Below, one piece after another: positions 26,759 to 35,100 of a stretch of 64,000 nt of DNA. A model generated the notes under the pieces. That model ran no database searches. It was not told where the DNA came from and saw only the letters and a list, made by a program, of their open reading frames with translations. The DNA lies in contig NZ_BAABJX010000059.1 in the NCBI RefSeq assembly GCF_039543525.1, forward strand, positions 62,001 through 126,000, in the 5' to 3' direction. Every line of letters begins with the position of its first letter. Within the stretch, counting starts at the first letter, position 1. Made by a program: the position numbers and the translations under genes. The DNA comes from Algivirga pacifica. Lineage in GTDB: Bacteria; Bacteroidota; Bacteroidia; Cytophagales; Flammeovirgaceae.

Positions 26759-26791
26759 AAAAAAGGCTGCGTTTTAGACGCAGCCTTTTTT
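26759..26791. terminator. Bidirectional terminator after dapA
   Basis: AAGGCTGCG / CGCAGCCTT 9-bp GC-rich stem with flanking A-tract and T-tract, between convergent dapA and a glycosyltransferase gene. Confidence 0.92.
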
Positions 26792-26800
26792 ATGATTATT

Positions 26801-27907
26801 TTACCCAAAAATATTCAAGTAACACTCCGTCTCTTTTTCATCATTGTATTCTGCAGCAATCTTCTCTTGAAGTACCCTTCCCTTTTCCTGAACACCTTCA
26901 GAAGTGTCTTCCATCAAGGTTTGAATCGCTTTTTGACAGTCTTGCAAGCTAGCTGGACAAAACAAATATCCTGATCGCCCATCTTCTACAATATCTTCTA
27001 TTCCATCTACCTTACTCCCCATAACCGGAATTCCAAGGGCTCCAGCCTCCAGTAAAATATTTGGCATTCCATCATAAAAAGAAGGAATCGCAATCACATC
27101 GCAAGCGGCATAATAAGCTTTCAGTGATTCCTGGGGAACGAATTCATGCGTTTCATAATCCATACGGTACTTCCCTAGACGTTGCTCATACACTTCAGGC
27201 AAATCTCCCACCAGTAATAGCTTCACTTCCCTGCAATAAGGGCTTTCCGATAATGCTTTCAGGAAAAAAGGAATTCCTTTCCTGGCTCTAAGCTCTCCAA
27301 AGATTCCTATCACTCGCTTGCCTTCATTCTTCTCTCTAAAACGCTCTCCAAAGGCTTTTTCTTCCGCTGTCAATTGCCATTCGGATAAATTGATCCCATT
27401 CGGGGTATAGTTTACCGTCACCCCCTTATACATCTTATCAATCTTATACACCTTTTCTTTACTGACGGCACAAATCGTAATGGAACGACGGAAAGCATGT
27501 CGCAAGGTCATTCTTAAACTAGGAGAAAAAACAGACTGATCAAATTCCAATCCCCTTACCATGGTTATTAAAGGAACATCTAACCAATCAGCATAAACGG
27601 GCCCTGCCAACATTGGCAATCGCCCTCCAAAGGCCACTAAATGGGAAAAAGATTCTTTTTCTATTCTATTCTTAAGGGTTATCCAACCTAAATTTAAGGT
27701 ATGTGGCTCATCCTCTGTAATCTCACAAGCCATGTAAGTACCTCCTTCTTCTTCTATAATCTCGAAGGGGGGATGTTCATTAGTAAAGTGCACCACGTGT
27801 ATACGGACACCTTGTTTTCTCAAGTTTTGGACTATTCTTTGGCAAGATACCGCTAACCCTCCTTTTTCGGGTGGATAGTTATCTGTCAGCCAAATTATAC
27901 TAGACAT
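26801..27907 (-). CDS. Family 4 glycosyltransferase
   Basis: 368-residue GT-B fold retaining glycosyltransferase. N-terminal IIWLTDNYPPEKGGLAVSC is the typical Pro-Pro-x-x-GG start of GT4 proteins; C-terminal half has GIFGELRARKGIPFFLKAL and IPSFYDGMPNILLEAGALGI (EX7E-type donor site) and GSKVDGIEDIVEDGRSGYL. Likely acts in surface polysaccharide or glycan assembly; no neighbouring genes of that pathway are present, so sugars remain unknown. Confidence 0.88.
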   Translation of the reverse strand: MSSIIWLTDNYPPEKGGLAVSCQRIVQNLRKQGVRIHVVHFTNEHPPFEIIEEEGGTYMACEITEDEPHTLNLGWITLKNRIEKESFSHLVAFGGRLPMLAGPVYADWLDVPLITMVRGLEFDQSVFSPSLRMTLRHAFRRSITICAVSKEKVYKIDKMYKGVTVNYTPNGINLSEWQLTAEEKAFGERFREKNEGKRVIGIFGELRARKGIPFFLKALSESPYCREVKLLLVGDLPEVYEQRLGKYRMDYETHEFVPQESLKAYYAACDVIAIPSFYDGMPNILLEAGALGIPVMGSKVDGIEDIVEDGRSGYLFCPASLQDCQKAIQTLMEDTSEGVQEKGRVLQEKIAAEYNDEKETECYLNIFG

Positions 27908-27933
27908 AGATTGTTCGGGTTATAGTTAATATT

Positions 27934-28004
27934 TAGGGATTGGGGGTTAGGTGTTGGGGATTAGGAAATAATCAATTCCTAACCCCCAACACCTAATCCC
28001 TCCC
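27934..28004. repeat. Heptamer array TTAGGGA/TTGGGGG with inverted partner
   Basis: Units TTAGGGA, TTGGGGG, TTAGGTG, TTGGGGA, TTAGGAA, short loop, then TTCCTAA, CCCCCAA, CACCTAA, TCCCTCC. Strict 7-base phase in both arms; a near-perfect hairpin, probably the terminator of the repeat-protein gene that ends a few bases away. Confidence 0.85.
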
Positions 28005-28007
28005 CCC

Positions 28008-29324
28008 TTATTTAAGTTCTTCTACCGTTTGTAAAATACGTACAACCAGTCGTTGTTGCTCCTCAGAAAGTAATTCTTCTAACTCCTCCTCTACTCCCTC
28101 AAACTTGAATAATTTTTCCAGGTAGACTAATTGCTCTACCGTAAACTTCAAGGACCTTAATCCCTCTGTCAGTTCCAACGGTTTTTTATCCACCGAAAAA
28201 CACGCCTTTAATAAGGCAAACTGTTCATGATCGAAAAGTAAATCGCCATCCAATTCTCCTAGTGCTTTCATTTCTTCCCGCTCCAACTCATCCATCATGA
28301 AAAGCACTTCTATATCCAAGGGCATCTTCTCGTCCTCATCATCCATTAGGTTCACTTCAAACTGTCCCTTATAGATATCCCATATCTCTTCCGCCAGCAA
28401 CAATTGTTTATCGGACAACCCTTGGGGTACTACATCTTTCTCCCAGTCCAACTCTGCTGTCCATAAAGCTCTCAATTGATCCAAGGCTTCAGAAGGATAG
28501 TCTACTTCATTAATGGTCACTTTTTTTCCATTACCAAATACAGCTGCTAGCAACTCCATCTGTGCTGGAGAAAAGAACTTATCAGTATCAGAAGTTGCCG
28601 ATAAATCCATCTCGAAAAGTTCATGTATCGTAAATGTATTAAAGGTATCTTCTTCTGCTCCCTCTTCTTCGTTCAGCCAGCGACACTTATTTAGTAAGTC
28701 TTTCAGGAACTTTTCCTGCTGCAAGGAGAACTTTACTTCATGCATCAAAGAGGACGCTGACAATACCACCCTGATATAATCCATATCCTCTTCTGAGAAG
28801 GTGACGCCATCAAAAGTCCCCTCCGAAACCGTACTATTATAAATAGCTTCCAAAAAATCGTACTCTCCTTTGGTCAACTGTCCTGCTTCTGCCTCCTCTT
28901 CTTCTCCAAAGTTCTTATCGATCTCACTCATCATAAACAGCACTCCCAGCTGTTGAATGTAAGGACTGTACTCCCATCGGTCTTCATCTTCATACTCCCA
29001 AACTTCCTCCACATCATCCATCTTGTAAAGGATCTCCTCGGCTAAAGCGATTTGTACCCCTGACAGGGAGTCGCCCCAATCCATAGGCCAAGGAATTTTC
29101 TCTTCAAAATCTATAGCATCATAAACTGCTTTGATCGTATTCAAAGCACTTTCAGAAAATGAAACACCATCGATCACTACGGGCATTGTGGCATCATTTT
29201 CGTAAATCGCTTCCAACAGAAGAAATTCTTCTTCATCGAAAATCAATCGTTCCAAGGCTTCCTCGGCATGCATTAATTGATTTCTTTGTGATTTTTCTAG
29301 CTGATAGAGTTCTTTTAACTGCAT
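28008..29324 (-). CDS. Acidic protein of four ~100-residue repeats, unrecognised
   Basis: 438 residues, strongly acidic, no signal peptide or membrane segment. Four degenerate repeats each begin with a phrase such as FDEEEFLLLEAIY, LTKGEYDFLEAIYN, FSPAQMELLAAVFG, FDHEQFALLKACF, continue with a short beta-like segment (VVIDGVSFSESALNTIKAVY; TFDGVTFSEEDMDYIRVVL; TINEVDYPSEALDQLRALW), then a helix (LSGVQIALAEEIL; LSDKQLLLAEEIW) and a hydrophobic end (LGVLFMMSEID; IEVLFMMDELE). The fourth is shortened. No family known to me fits; a cytoplasmic scaffold or binding protein is possible. Single gene, ATG start. Confidence 0.75.
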   Translation of the reverse strand: MQLKELYQLEKSQRNQLMHAEEALERLIFDEEEFLLLEAIYENDATMPVVIDGVSFSESALNTIKAVYDAIDFEEKIPWPMDWGDSLSGVQIALAEEILYKMDDVEEVWEYEDEDRWEYSPYIQQLGVLFMMSEIDKNFGEEEEAEAGQLTKGEYDFLEAIYNSTVSEGTFDGVTFSEEDMDYIRVVLSASSLMHEVKFSLQQEKFLKDLLNKCRWLNEEEGAEEDTFNTFTIHELFEMDLSATSDTDKFFSPAQMELLAAVFGNGKKVTINEVDYPSEALDQLRALWTAELDWEKDVVPQGLSDKQLLLAEEIWDIYKGQFEVNLMDDEDEKMPLDIEVLFMMDELEREEMKALGELDGDLLFDHEQFALLKACFSVDKKPLELTEGLRSLKFTVEQLVYLEKLFKFEGVEEELEELLSEEQQRLVVRILQTVEELK

Positions 29325-29685
29325 ATTGTATGGTTATTGTACACACCTAATATTACATAGGTTTTCAGAGATTCCATAAGTTTTTGGGGATATTCTTATA
29401 CTTCTTCTTATGTGAATTCAATAAACTCTTGGATTAGCGTTTTTTTGATGAAAAAGGGCCGTAATTATTCCAAATGTTTTGATTATTTGTATAATTTGCA
29501 GTTTATGCTTAACAAACCTTAATCGTTCTTTAGGGACTAAAACCAGGGTTCATTTTTGCAAACAAATGCATACGAAGGAACATTAGCCCCTCATCATTGC
29601 TTTACCACATAGGGCAATACTAAAAAGTATTGATTCAGTACAATTTTCGAGTTCAAAAAACTTAACATATTAGATATACTAAAGA
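29325..29685. other. Divergent promoter region upstream of mreB
   Basis: A/T-rich spacer between the divergent repeat-protein gene and mreB. No gene or strong repeat seen; promoters for both are expected here but no exact consensus box was found. Confidence 0.5.
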
Positions 29686-30720
29686 ATGGGCTTATTTGAC
29701 TTTTTTTCAAGCGATTTAGCCATCGATCTTGGTACAGCCAACACACTTATTATTTCCAAAGACAAAGTCGTTGTCGATGAACCTTCCATCATCGCTTTGG
29801 ACAGGGTTACCGGAAAGGTAATTGCCGTTGGTTCTGAGGCGATGCTGATGCACGAAAAGACACACGAAAATATCAAAACCATCCGACCGCTAAGAGATGG
29901 TGTTATTGCCGACTTCCACGCCGCAGAACATATGATTCGTGGGATGATCAAGATGATCGATCGTAACAAGAATCGTTTGATCTCTCCATCGCACCGTATG
30001 ATTATCTGTATTCCTTCAGGAATTACAGAGGTAGAAAAGCGTGCCGTAAGGGACTCTGCAGAACACGCCGGAGCTAAAGAGGTGTATATGATTCCAGAGC
30101 CATTGGCCGCAGCAATTGGTATTGGTATTGATATCGAAGAACCCGTAGGCTCCATGATCGTTGATATCGGAGGAGGTACCACTGAGATTGCAGTAATTGC
30201 ACTATCCGGTATTGTGTGTGACCAGTCGATCCGTACAGCCGGTGATGTCTTTACAAAAGATATCCTGGATTATATGCGTAGACAGCATAACCTATTGATC
30301 GGTGAGCGATCTGCAGAGAAAATTAAAATCGAGGTAGGTGCTGCCATGTCTGAACTAGATGACGAAATTGCACCATCAGACTTTGAAGTAAGAGGTAGAG
30401 ACCTAATGACAGGTATTCCTAAGATCATCAAGGTTTCCTATACAGAAATTGCCTTTGCAATTGACAAGTCCATCTCTAAGATTGAAGAAGCCGTACTAAG
30501 AGCATTGGAAACAGCTCCTCCTGAACTTTCTGCGGATATCTACGACAGAGGTATTCACCTAACAGGTGGCGGAGCCCTGCTAAGAGGCTTGGACAAACGC
30601 TTGTCTATGAAAACCAAACTGCCTGTTCATGTAGCGGAAGATCCACTAAGAGCAGTCGTAAGAGGTACCGGAGAAGCGTTAAAGCAAATTGACTACTTCA
30701 AGTCAGTATTGATGACTTGA
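29686..30720 (+). CDS. mreB: Rod shape-determining actin MreB
   Basis: Actin-fold ATPase that forms membrane-bound filaments guiding lateral wall synthesis. 344 residues. Phosphate-1 loop LAIDLGTANTLI, PSIIALDR, RPLRDGVIADF, CIPSGITEVEKRAV, phosphate-2 VDIGGGTTEIAVI, EPLAAAIGIGIDI, adenosine motif LTGGGALLRGLD. The N-terminal hydrophobic MGLFDFF end suits membrane binding. Unusually, mreC/mreD do not follow: the gene is succeeded by repeats and an unrelated sugar-catabolism operon, so the rest of the rod complex must be elsewhere. Confidence 0.97.
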   Translation: MGLFDFFSSDLAIDLGTANTLIISKDKVVVDEPSIIALDRVTGKVIAVGSEAMLMHEKTHENIKTIRPLRDGVIADFHAAEHMIRGMIKMIDRNKNRLISPSHRMIICIPSGITEVEKRAVRDSAEHAGAKEVYMIPEPLAAAIGIGIDIEEPVGSMIVDIGGGTTEIAVIALSGIVCDQSIRTAGDVFTKDILDYMRRQHNLLIGERSAEKIKIEVGAAMSELDDEIAPSDFEVRGRDLMTGIPKIIKVSYTEIAFAIDKSISKIEEAVLRALETAPPELSADIYDRGIHLTGGGALLRGLDKRLSMKTKLPVHVAEDPLRAVVRGTGEALKQIDYFKSVLMT

Positions 30721-30724
30721 TAAT

Positions 30725-30775
30725 CGTTCATATTGTTTAGTTGAGCTTCGCTCGTTCATGATGTTTAGTTGTTGG
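30725..30775. repeat. Half copy of GTTTAGTT/GAGCTTCGCTC element
   Basis: TTCATATTGTTTAGTTGAGC, TTCGCTCGTTCATGATGTTT and AGTTGTT, matching one arm of the elements at 16.4 and 23.7 kb, without the opposite arm. Confidence 0.7.
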
Positions 30776-30790
30776 CTTTATGCTAGACTA

Positions 30791-30850
30791 AAGGATGAAG
30801 GATGAAGGATGAAGGATGAAGGATGAAGGATGAAGGATGAAGGATGAAGG
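30791..30850. repeat. Heptamer microsatellite GGATGAA x8
   Basis: About eight exact tandem copies of AGGATGA after mreB; only a single inverted TTTCATCC follows at 30884-30892. A clean 7-bp microsatellite likely to vary in copy number. Confidence 0.92.
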
Positions 30851-30980
30851 AATGTAAACCTTTCGAGGGTGAGCTTTCTTTTTCTTTCATCCTTTTTTGT
30901 TTGTGCTTTCCTCCTTTGTCGGGGCGACCACAAGGGACGCCCTTGCTAAACCGCACTTTTCCCAACTAGATTTGCATTTA

Positions 30981-30994
30981 TGTAATCGATTGCA
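30981..30994. promoter_or_regulatory. LacI-type operator upstream of lacI-like gene
   Basis: TGTAATCGATTGCA, a near-palindrome centred on ATCGAT, the form bound by LacI/GalR dimers. Exactly the same 14 bases occur inverted upstream of kdgK. Confidence 0.75.
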
Positions 30995-31009
30995 TAAATT
31001 ACCCCCAAG

Positions 31010-32023
31010 ATGCAAAAGAAAGTCACTATACATGATATTGCAGAACATCTGCAGACCACTGCCGCTACGGTGTCCAGGGCTTTAAATGATCATCCAGCGA
31101 TCAGTGAGCGTACCAAGAAAAAAGTACGTGAAGCTGCTCAACAGCTAGGATATGAAAGAAATCAACTGGCCTCTGCCCTACGCAAGGGTAGTAGCCAAAC
31201 GGTAGGCGTGATTGTTCCTTTGGCTGATAGAAACTTCTTTTCTTCAGTAGTGAGCGGTCTACAATCCGTCTTGAATGAACAGGGATATAATGTGATTATT
31301 TGCCAGTCCAACGATCAATTGGAAAAAGAAATTCAGAATATTGACACCTTACTTAATGCGCAGGTAGATGCTATTGTTATTTCTATTTCTAAAGAAAGTA
31401 TAGGTAAAAATACCCACCTGCATAAGGTCGTCGAACAAGGTACTCCTTTACTTATGTTTGATCGAATAGACAGCACCGTAAAAGCGGACCGTGTATGTAT
31501 CAATGACATTGAAGGAGGGCGACTCGCTACGGCACACCTACTTCAGCAAAAAGATGTGCCTATCGCCTGTTTACACAGCAGTTTGAGTTTGAATATATAT
31601 AAAGACCGTTTCAAAGGATATCAATTGGCATTGGAAGAAAAGGAAAAAGCCTTTATTCCGGAATACTGTCTGCAAGTAGAAAGTAGTATTGAGGCTGGAT
31701 ACCAGGGGATGAAACAACTTCTGGAGCGACTCTCACCACCTTTTGGACTCTTTTGTACCAGTGATTATACGGCTATTGGTGCGATGGAGTACCTTAAAGA
31801 ATTAAAGTATACTATACCTGAGGATGTGCATATCGTTGGCTACAGTAATGAGCCACTTACGGCTTATTTATGCCCTCCTCTTTCAACAATTGATCAAAAA
31901 AGTAAACAACTGGGAATGCAAATTGGAGCGCAGTTACTTCAGCGATTTAAAACGCTGACTACCCCTCCAAAAATCATCGATCTTCTCCCAGAACTCCTTA
32001 CAAGAACTTCCTCCTTATCATAG
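31010..32023 (+). CDS. LacI-family regulator of the KDG operon
   Basis: 337 residues. N-terminal helix-turn-helix VTIHDIAEHLQTTAATVSRA with the hinge region LASALRKGSSQTVGVIVP, then a periplasmic-binding-protein-like effector domain (FFSSVVSGLQSVLNEQGYNV, GLFCTSDYTAIGAMEYL, PLSTIDQKSKQLGMQIGAQL). It directly precedes kdgK with a matching operator on each side, so it very likely controls itself and kdgK-kdgA in response to an alginate or uronate breakdown product such as KDG (inference). Confidence 0.92.
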   Translation: MQKKVTIHDIAEHLQTTAATVSRALNDHPAISERTKKKVREAAQQLGYERNQLASALRKGSSQTVGVIVPLADRNFFSSVVSGLQSVLNEQGYNVIICQSNDQLEKEIQNIDTLLNAQVDAIVISISKESIGKNTHLHKVVEQGTPLLMFDRIDSTVKADRVCINDIEGGRLATAHLLQQKDVPIACLHSSLSLNIYKDRFKGYQLALEEKEKAFIPEYCLQVESSIEAGYQGMKQLLERLSPPFGLFCTSDYTAIGAMEYLKELKYTIPEDVHIVGYSNEPLTAYLCPPLSTIDQKSKQLGMQIGAQLLQRFKTLTTPPKIIDLLPELLTRTSSLS

Positions 32024-32047
32024 GGAAGTTTTTTATTTCGCAATTAA

Positions 32048-32061
32048 TGCAATCGATTACA
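32048..32061. promoter_or_regulatory. LacI-type operator upstream of kdgK
   Basis: TGCAATCGATTACA, exact reverse complement of the site upstream of the regulator gene; 18 bases before the kdgK start, in the promoter/leader. Confidence 0.78.
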
Positions 32062-32078
32062 CTAATTAGAAATAACAC

Positions 32079-33113
32079 ATGAAAAAACAAGTCTGCTCCT
32101 TCGGGGAAGTATTAATGCGACTATCCCCTCCCGGAAAACTACGCTTTCAGCAAACCCAACAATTTGACATTACTTTTGGAGGTGCTGAAGCCAATGTTGC
32201 CATTGGTTTATCTTACTTAAACGAGCCTAGCAGTATCATCAGCTGCGTACCTGACAATCCTATAGGAAAACAAGCACTCCATTTTTTTCAGGGTCATGGG
32301 GTGGACGTTCAGCATATCCAACAAACCGGCGATCGTTTAGGTATTTATTATCTGGAAAATGGAGCCCTAAGTAGAAGTAGTCAAGTCGTTTATGATCGTG
32401 ACCACTCCGCTTTCGGAACCTTGCCTACAGGAAGTATTGACTGGGAAAAAATATTTGAGCAAGCAGACTGGTTACATTGGTCCGGTATCACCCCAGCAGT
32501 TTCTGCTTCTGCTGCAGCTTTGACCTTGGAAGCTTTAAAAGCTGCCCGCAAAGCAGGTGTGACTATCTCTACGGACTTAAACTACCGTCACAAACTATGG
32601 AACTACGGTATTCCCCCCAATGAGATTATGCCTGAACTCGTAGAATACTGTGACGTCATCATAGGAGACGTTAATGCCTCCAAGGTATTTTTTGATCTTG
32701 CCGTACCTGGGTGGCGTTTTACCATGGATCCGGACTATGAGAAATACCAACAGTTTGTCTCCCTGCTGATGCAACGTTTTCCACAGTGTAAAACCGTAGC
32801 CATCACGCATAGAGGTTCACTCAGTGCCTCCGATAACCGATGGTCTGCCATGATTGCTGACCGGGAGCAGTTCAAGCACTCTCCGATTCATGAGCTTAAT
32901 GGTATTATTGATCGTATTGGAGCTGGCGATTCCTTTACTGCCGGTATCATCTATGGGCTCCGTAATTTCGGTACTGACTTACAGAAGACCATCAACTTTG
33001 CTGCCGCTACCTCCGCTTTGAAACACTCTATTCTGGGAGATGCCAGTTTGCTTTCTGTGGAGGAAATTCTTCCACTAATGGAAGGCGATAGCTCTGGTAG
33101 AGTTGCTCGATAA
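32079..33113 (+). CDS. kdgK: 2-keto-3-deoxygluconate kinase (PfkB family)
   Basis: Phosphorylates KDG to KDPG in the cytoplasm. 344 residues. N-terminal CSFGEVLMRLSPPGKLRF with TFGGAEANVAIGLSYL (substrate Gly-rich motif), ISTDLNYRHKLW, and the ATP/catalytic motif RIGAGDSFTAGIIYGL near residue 284 (catalytic Asp). The start GEVLMRLSPP and the adjacent aldolase make KDG the best substrate; other ribokinase-like sugars are less likely. Forms an operon with kdgA, though a ~280-bp repeat element lies between them. Confidence 0.92.
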   Translation: MKKQVCSFGEVLMRLSPPGKLRFQQTQQFDITFGGAEANVAIGLSYLNEPSSIISCVPDNPIGKQALHFFQGHGVDVQHIQQTGDRLGIYYLENGALSRSSQVVYDRDHSAFGTLPTGSIDWEKIFEQADWLHWSGITPAVSASAAALTLEALKAARKAGVTISTDLNYRHKLWNYGIPPNEIMPELVEYCDVIIGDVNASKVFFDLAVPGWRFTMDPDYEKYQQFVSLLMQRFPQCKTVAITHRGSLSASDNRWSAMIADREQFKHSPIHELNGIIDRIGAGDSFTAGIIYGLRNFGTDLQKTINFAAATSALKHSILGDASLLSVEEILPLMEGDSSGRVAR

Positions 33114-33124
33114 GCGCTTTGTTC

Positions 33125-33355
33125 ATACCGCTACACGGCGTATGTTAATTGCAATCGCTTCGCAATTGCGTTCATAGTGTTTAGCTGAGTTTGTTGTTTT
33201 TTTGAAAGCTTCGCTTTCTATTTAGTATGATGATCATTGCATTGTCTCTATGAGGCAATAGTCATTGAGCGAAGCTCAATAAAATAACTAAAAACAATAA
33301 ACTCAACTAAACATCATGAACGAGCGAAGCTCAATTAAACAACATGAACATAACC
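33125..33355. repeat. Large compound TTCG-hairpin element inside the kdgK-kdgA spacer
   Basis: Contains hairpins GCAATCGCTTCGCAATTGC and GAAAGCTTCGCTTTC, a GTTTAGCTGAG arm, AATAGTCATTGAGCGAAGCT and a terminal GAACGAGCGAAGCTCAATTA block shared with copies at 16.4 and 23.7 kb. If transcribed it would be a structured spacer within the operon. Confidence 0.78.
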
Positions 33356-33396
33356 GACTGAAAGATTTACAAAACATATTAAAATAACCAAAACCA

Positions 33397-34089
33397 ATGC
33401 ATCAAACTGCAAACACTTCAGCCATCGTGCTAGAAAAAATACAACGTACGGGTATTCTTCCATTGATCTACCATGAAGATGCCTCTTTTATGGTTTCCTT
33501 ACTTACTGCTTGTTACGAAGCTGGTATCAGGGCCTTTGAGTTTACCAACCGAGGCCTTCCTGCCCCTAGTGTGTTCAAGGAACTTTTGGCACAAAGAGCG
33601 CAATATTACCCTGAAATGGCTTTGGGCATAGGGTCTGTCTTAGATACGGCAACTTGTCAGGTATACTTAGACCTAGGCGCTGACTTTATCGTAGCTCCTA
33701 TCTTAGATCCTGAAGTGGGTGCTTTATGTCAGCAACATGGTACTCCTTGGATTCCGGGCTGTGGTACGCTTACCGAAGTGATCAATGCCCAACGTCTAGG
33801 TGCCCCCTTAACTAAAATTTTCCCTGGAAGTGTCTTAGGACCTACCTTTGTCAAAAGTGTCTTAGGACCTTGTCCTGACCTCAAGATCATGCCTACCGGA
33901 GGCGTACAAACCACAGAGGAAAACCTAAAGCAATGGTTTGATGCTGGGGTATTCTGTGTGGGACTAGGCTCCCAACTGTTTACCAACCCTACCCAAGGCG
34001 TTTTCCCAGAGGCTATCAAAGATAAAGTCATAGAGGTGATTGAAACGGTGGCCCAATTGAGGGAAGGAAAGGCTGAGAAAATACTTTAA
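33397..34089 (+). CDS. kdgA: 2-keto-3-deoxy-6-phosphogluconate aldolase
   Basis: Cleaves KDPG to pyruvate and glyceraldehyde 3-phosphate. 230 residues. Motifs: ILPLIYHEDASFMVSLLTAC, FEFTNRG (catalytic Glu), GIGSVLDTATCQVYLDLGAD, PGCGTLTEV and LTKIFPGSVLG with Schiff-base Lys140, then IMPTGGVQTTEENLKQWFDAG. Completes alginate- or pectin-derived uronate breakdown with KdgK and the SDR reductase of the nearby locus. Ends in a good terminator. Confidence 0.94.
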   Translation: MHQTANTSAIVLEKIQRTGILPLIYHEDASFMVSLLTACYEAGIRAFEFTNRGLPAPSVFKELLAQRAQYYPEMALGIGSVLDTATCQVYLDLGADFIVAPILDPEVGALCQQHGTPWIPGCGTLTEVINAQRLGAPLTKIFPGSVLGPTFVKSVLGPCPDLKIMPTGGVQTTEENLKQWFDAGVFCVGLGSQLFTNPTQGVFPEAIKDKVIEVIETVAQLREGKAEKIL

Positions 34090-34133
34090 GTAATTATTTG
34101 TGTGGAATATGTTGAAAACGAAAAATTTGAAAA

Positions 34134-34163
34134 CCACTTACATGTTGTGAGTGGCTTTTTTTT
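34134..34163 (+). terminator. Terminator of kdgA operon
   Basis: CCACTTACA-TGT-TGTGAGTGG stem (one G-T pair) followed by C and eight Ts. Confidence 0.88.
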
Positions 34164-34189
34164 GTTTATGAGGGGGGATTGCGGGGCCA

Positions 34190-34660
34190 TATGAATCCCG
34201 ATCCTGTCCGTAGGGGCATTCCTGCAGGAATGCCCCTACGGACAGGAAATAGGTAATAGGTTGGATTAACACACCATACTGGTCGTAGCGTCCACGCTAC
34301 GACCTAAAAGCGCTTTCGGCGAGCGTCCACGCTCGGATGGTATGAGAGGGAAGTGGAGGTCGGTGATGGATTGATAGATCGAATAAAAAATCGCCGTGTT
34401 TCGTATAGTGACGAGATGAATCCCACCCCTATCTGAGTTACCTAGTTGGAGTTTTGATAAGTAACCCCAAGGATAAATGTAGTGTACAAGAGACTTGCAG
34501 TGATGTGTCTGTCTTATTGAATGATGCTAGTTCAAGTTTCAACTTGGACTAGAAATGACGGAAGTATGCACGTCGTGTAGCGATTCCGAATTGCCGTGAA
34601 ATAAGCGACTCGAAAGCAAATGCTTTCGTCATTTTAGGTACAAGGTAAACCTTGCACCAA
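34190..34660. repeat. Palindrome-rich non-coding island
   Basis: In ~470 bases: a perfect 44-base palindrome (34203-34246), a short GGTAATA heptamer pair, GGTCGTAGCG-TCCA-CGCTACGACC (34281-34304), CGAGCG-TCCA-CGCTCG (34320-34335), an AGTTCAAGTTTCAACTTGGACT hairpin near 34530, CGAAAGC-AAAT-GCTTTCG near 34611 and GTACAAGGTAAACCTTGCAC near 34638. No open reading frame worth calling. Confidence 0.85.
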
Positions 34661-34676
34661 CATTCTTTATATAAAA

Positions 34677-34711
34677 AATGGAAGGCTAGTAAATAGAGTT
34701 AGCCTTCCATT
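34677..34711 (-). terminator. Terminator of the small lipoprotein gene
   Basis: AATGGAAGGCTA / TAGCCTTCCATT, 12-bp perfect stem; minus-strand reading continues into TTTTTTATA. Confidence 0.85.
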
Positions 34712-34760
34712 AATATTATCTATTCAAATATACTGTGTGTGAACGGGAATATTATATTTT

Positions 34761-35099
34761 TTAGTTATATGGATCTAATAGATTTTGAGGATATGAAAAT
34801 TTTATTTTTTTGACTTTATTCCCATTTCGATATATGTCAAAATATTCTTGATTCGGTAGTTTTATAATCGAATCACCTTTTTGAAAAGCCCCTCTAAAAA
34901 AATCTCCCCCCTTTGGGTTACATAAAGGAAAATGCTTTTTACATCCATTGGATAGATAGCTTATTTCAAAACATCCTGAATGTACATGATTTATCTCAAG
35001 AAAAATTCCTTTAATACCTATTGTATTATCATCATTTGTTGAAAAAGCTTCACAAGATGTAAGTAAAATTAATACAAGAAAATAGATATAGTTATTCAT
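34761..35099 (-). CDS. Small lipoprotein, possible immunity protein of the Rhs tip
   Basis: 112 residues from the ATG that gives a proper lipoprotein signal (NNYIYFLVLILLTSCEAF, Cys17). The mature part is short, with two Cys (GCFEIS, GCKKHFPLCNPKGGDFF). No family recognised. It begins right after the end of a broken Rhs C-terminal tip on the same strand, the position where polymorphic-toxin immunity genes sit, so an immunity role is possible but unproven. Base composition is clearly more A/T-rich than the surrounding genes, as expected for exchangeable toxin modules. Confidence 0.5.
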   Translation of the reverse strand: MNNYIYFLVLILLTSCEAFSTNDDNTIGIKGIFLEINHVHSGCFEISYLSNGCKKHFPLCNPKGGDFFRGAFQKGDSIIKLPNQEYFDIYRNGNKVKKIKFSYPQNLLDPYN

Positions 35100-35100
35100 G

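Noticed and set aside
29679..30182. Long open frame antisense to mreB
   Set aside because: Shadow of a highly conserved gene; residues are low in protein-like pattern and mreB is certain.
30783..30965. Minus-strand reading frame across the GGATGAA repeat
   Set aside because: It translates a microsatellite into HPSSFILHPSSFIL-like low-complexity sequence and continues into spacer; not a gene.
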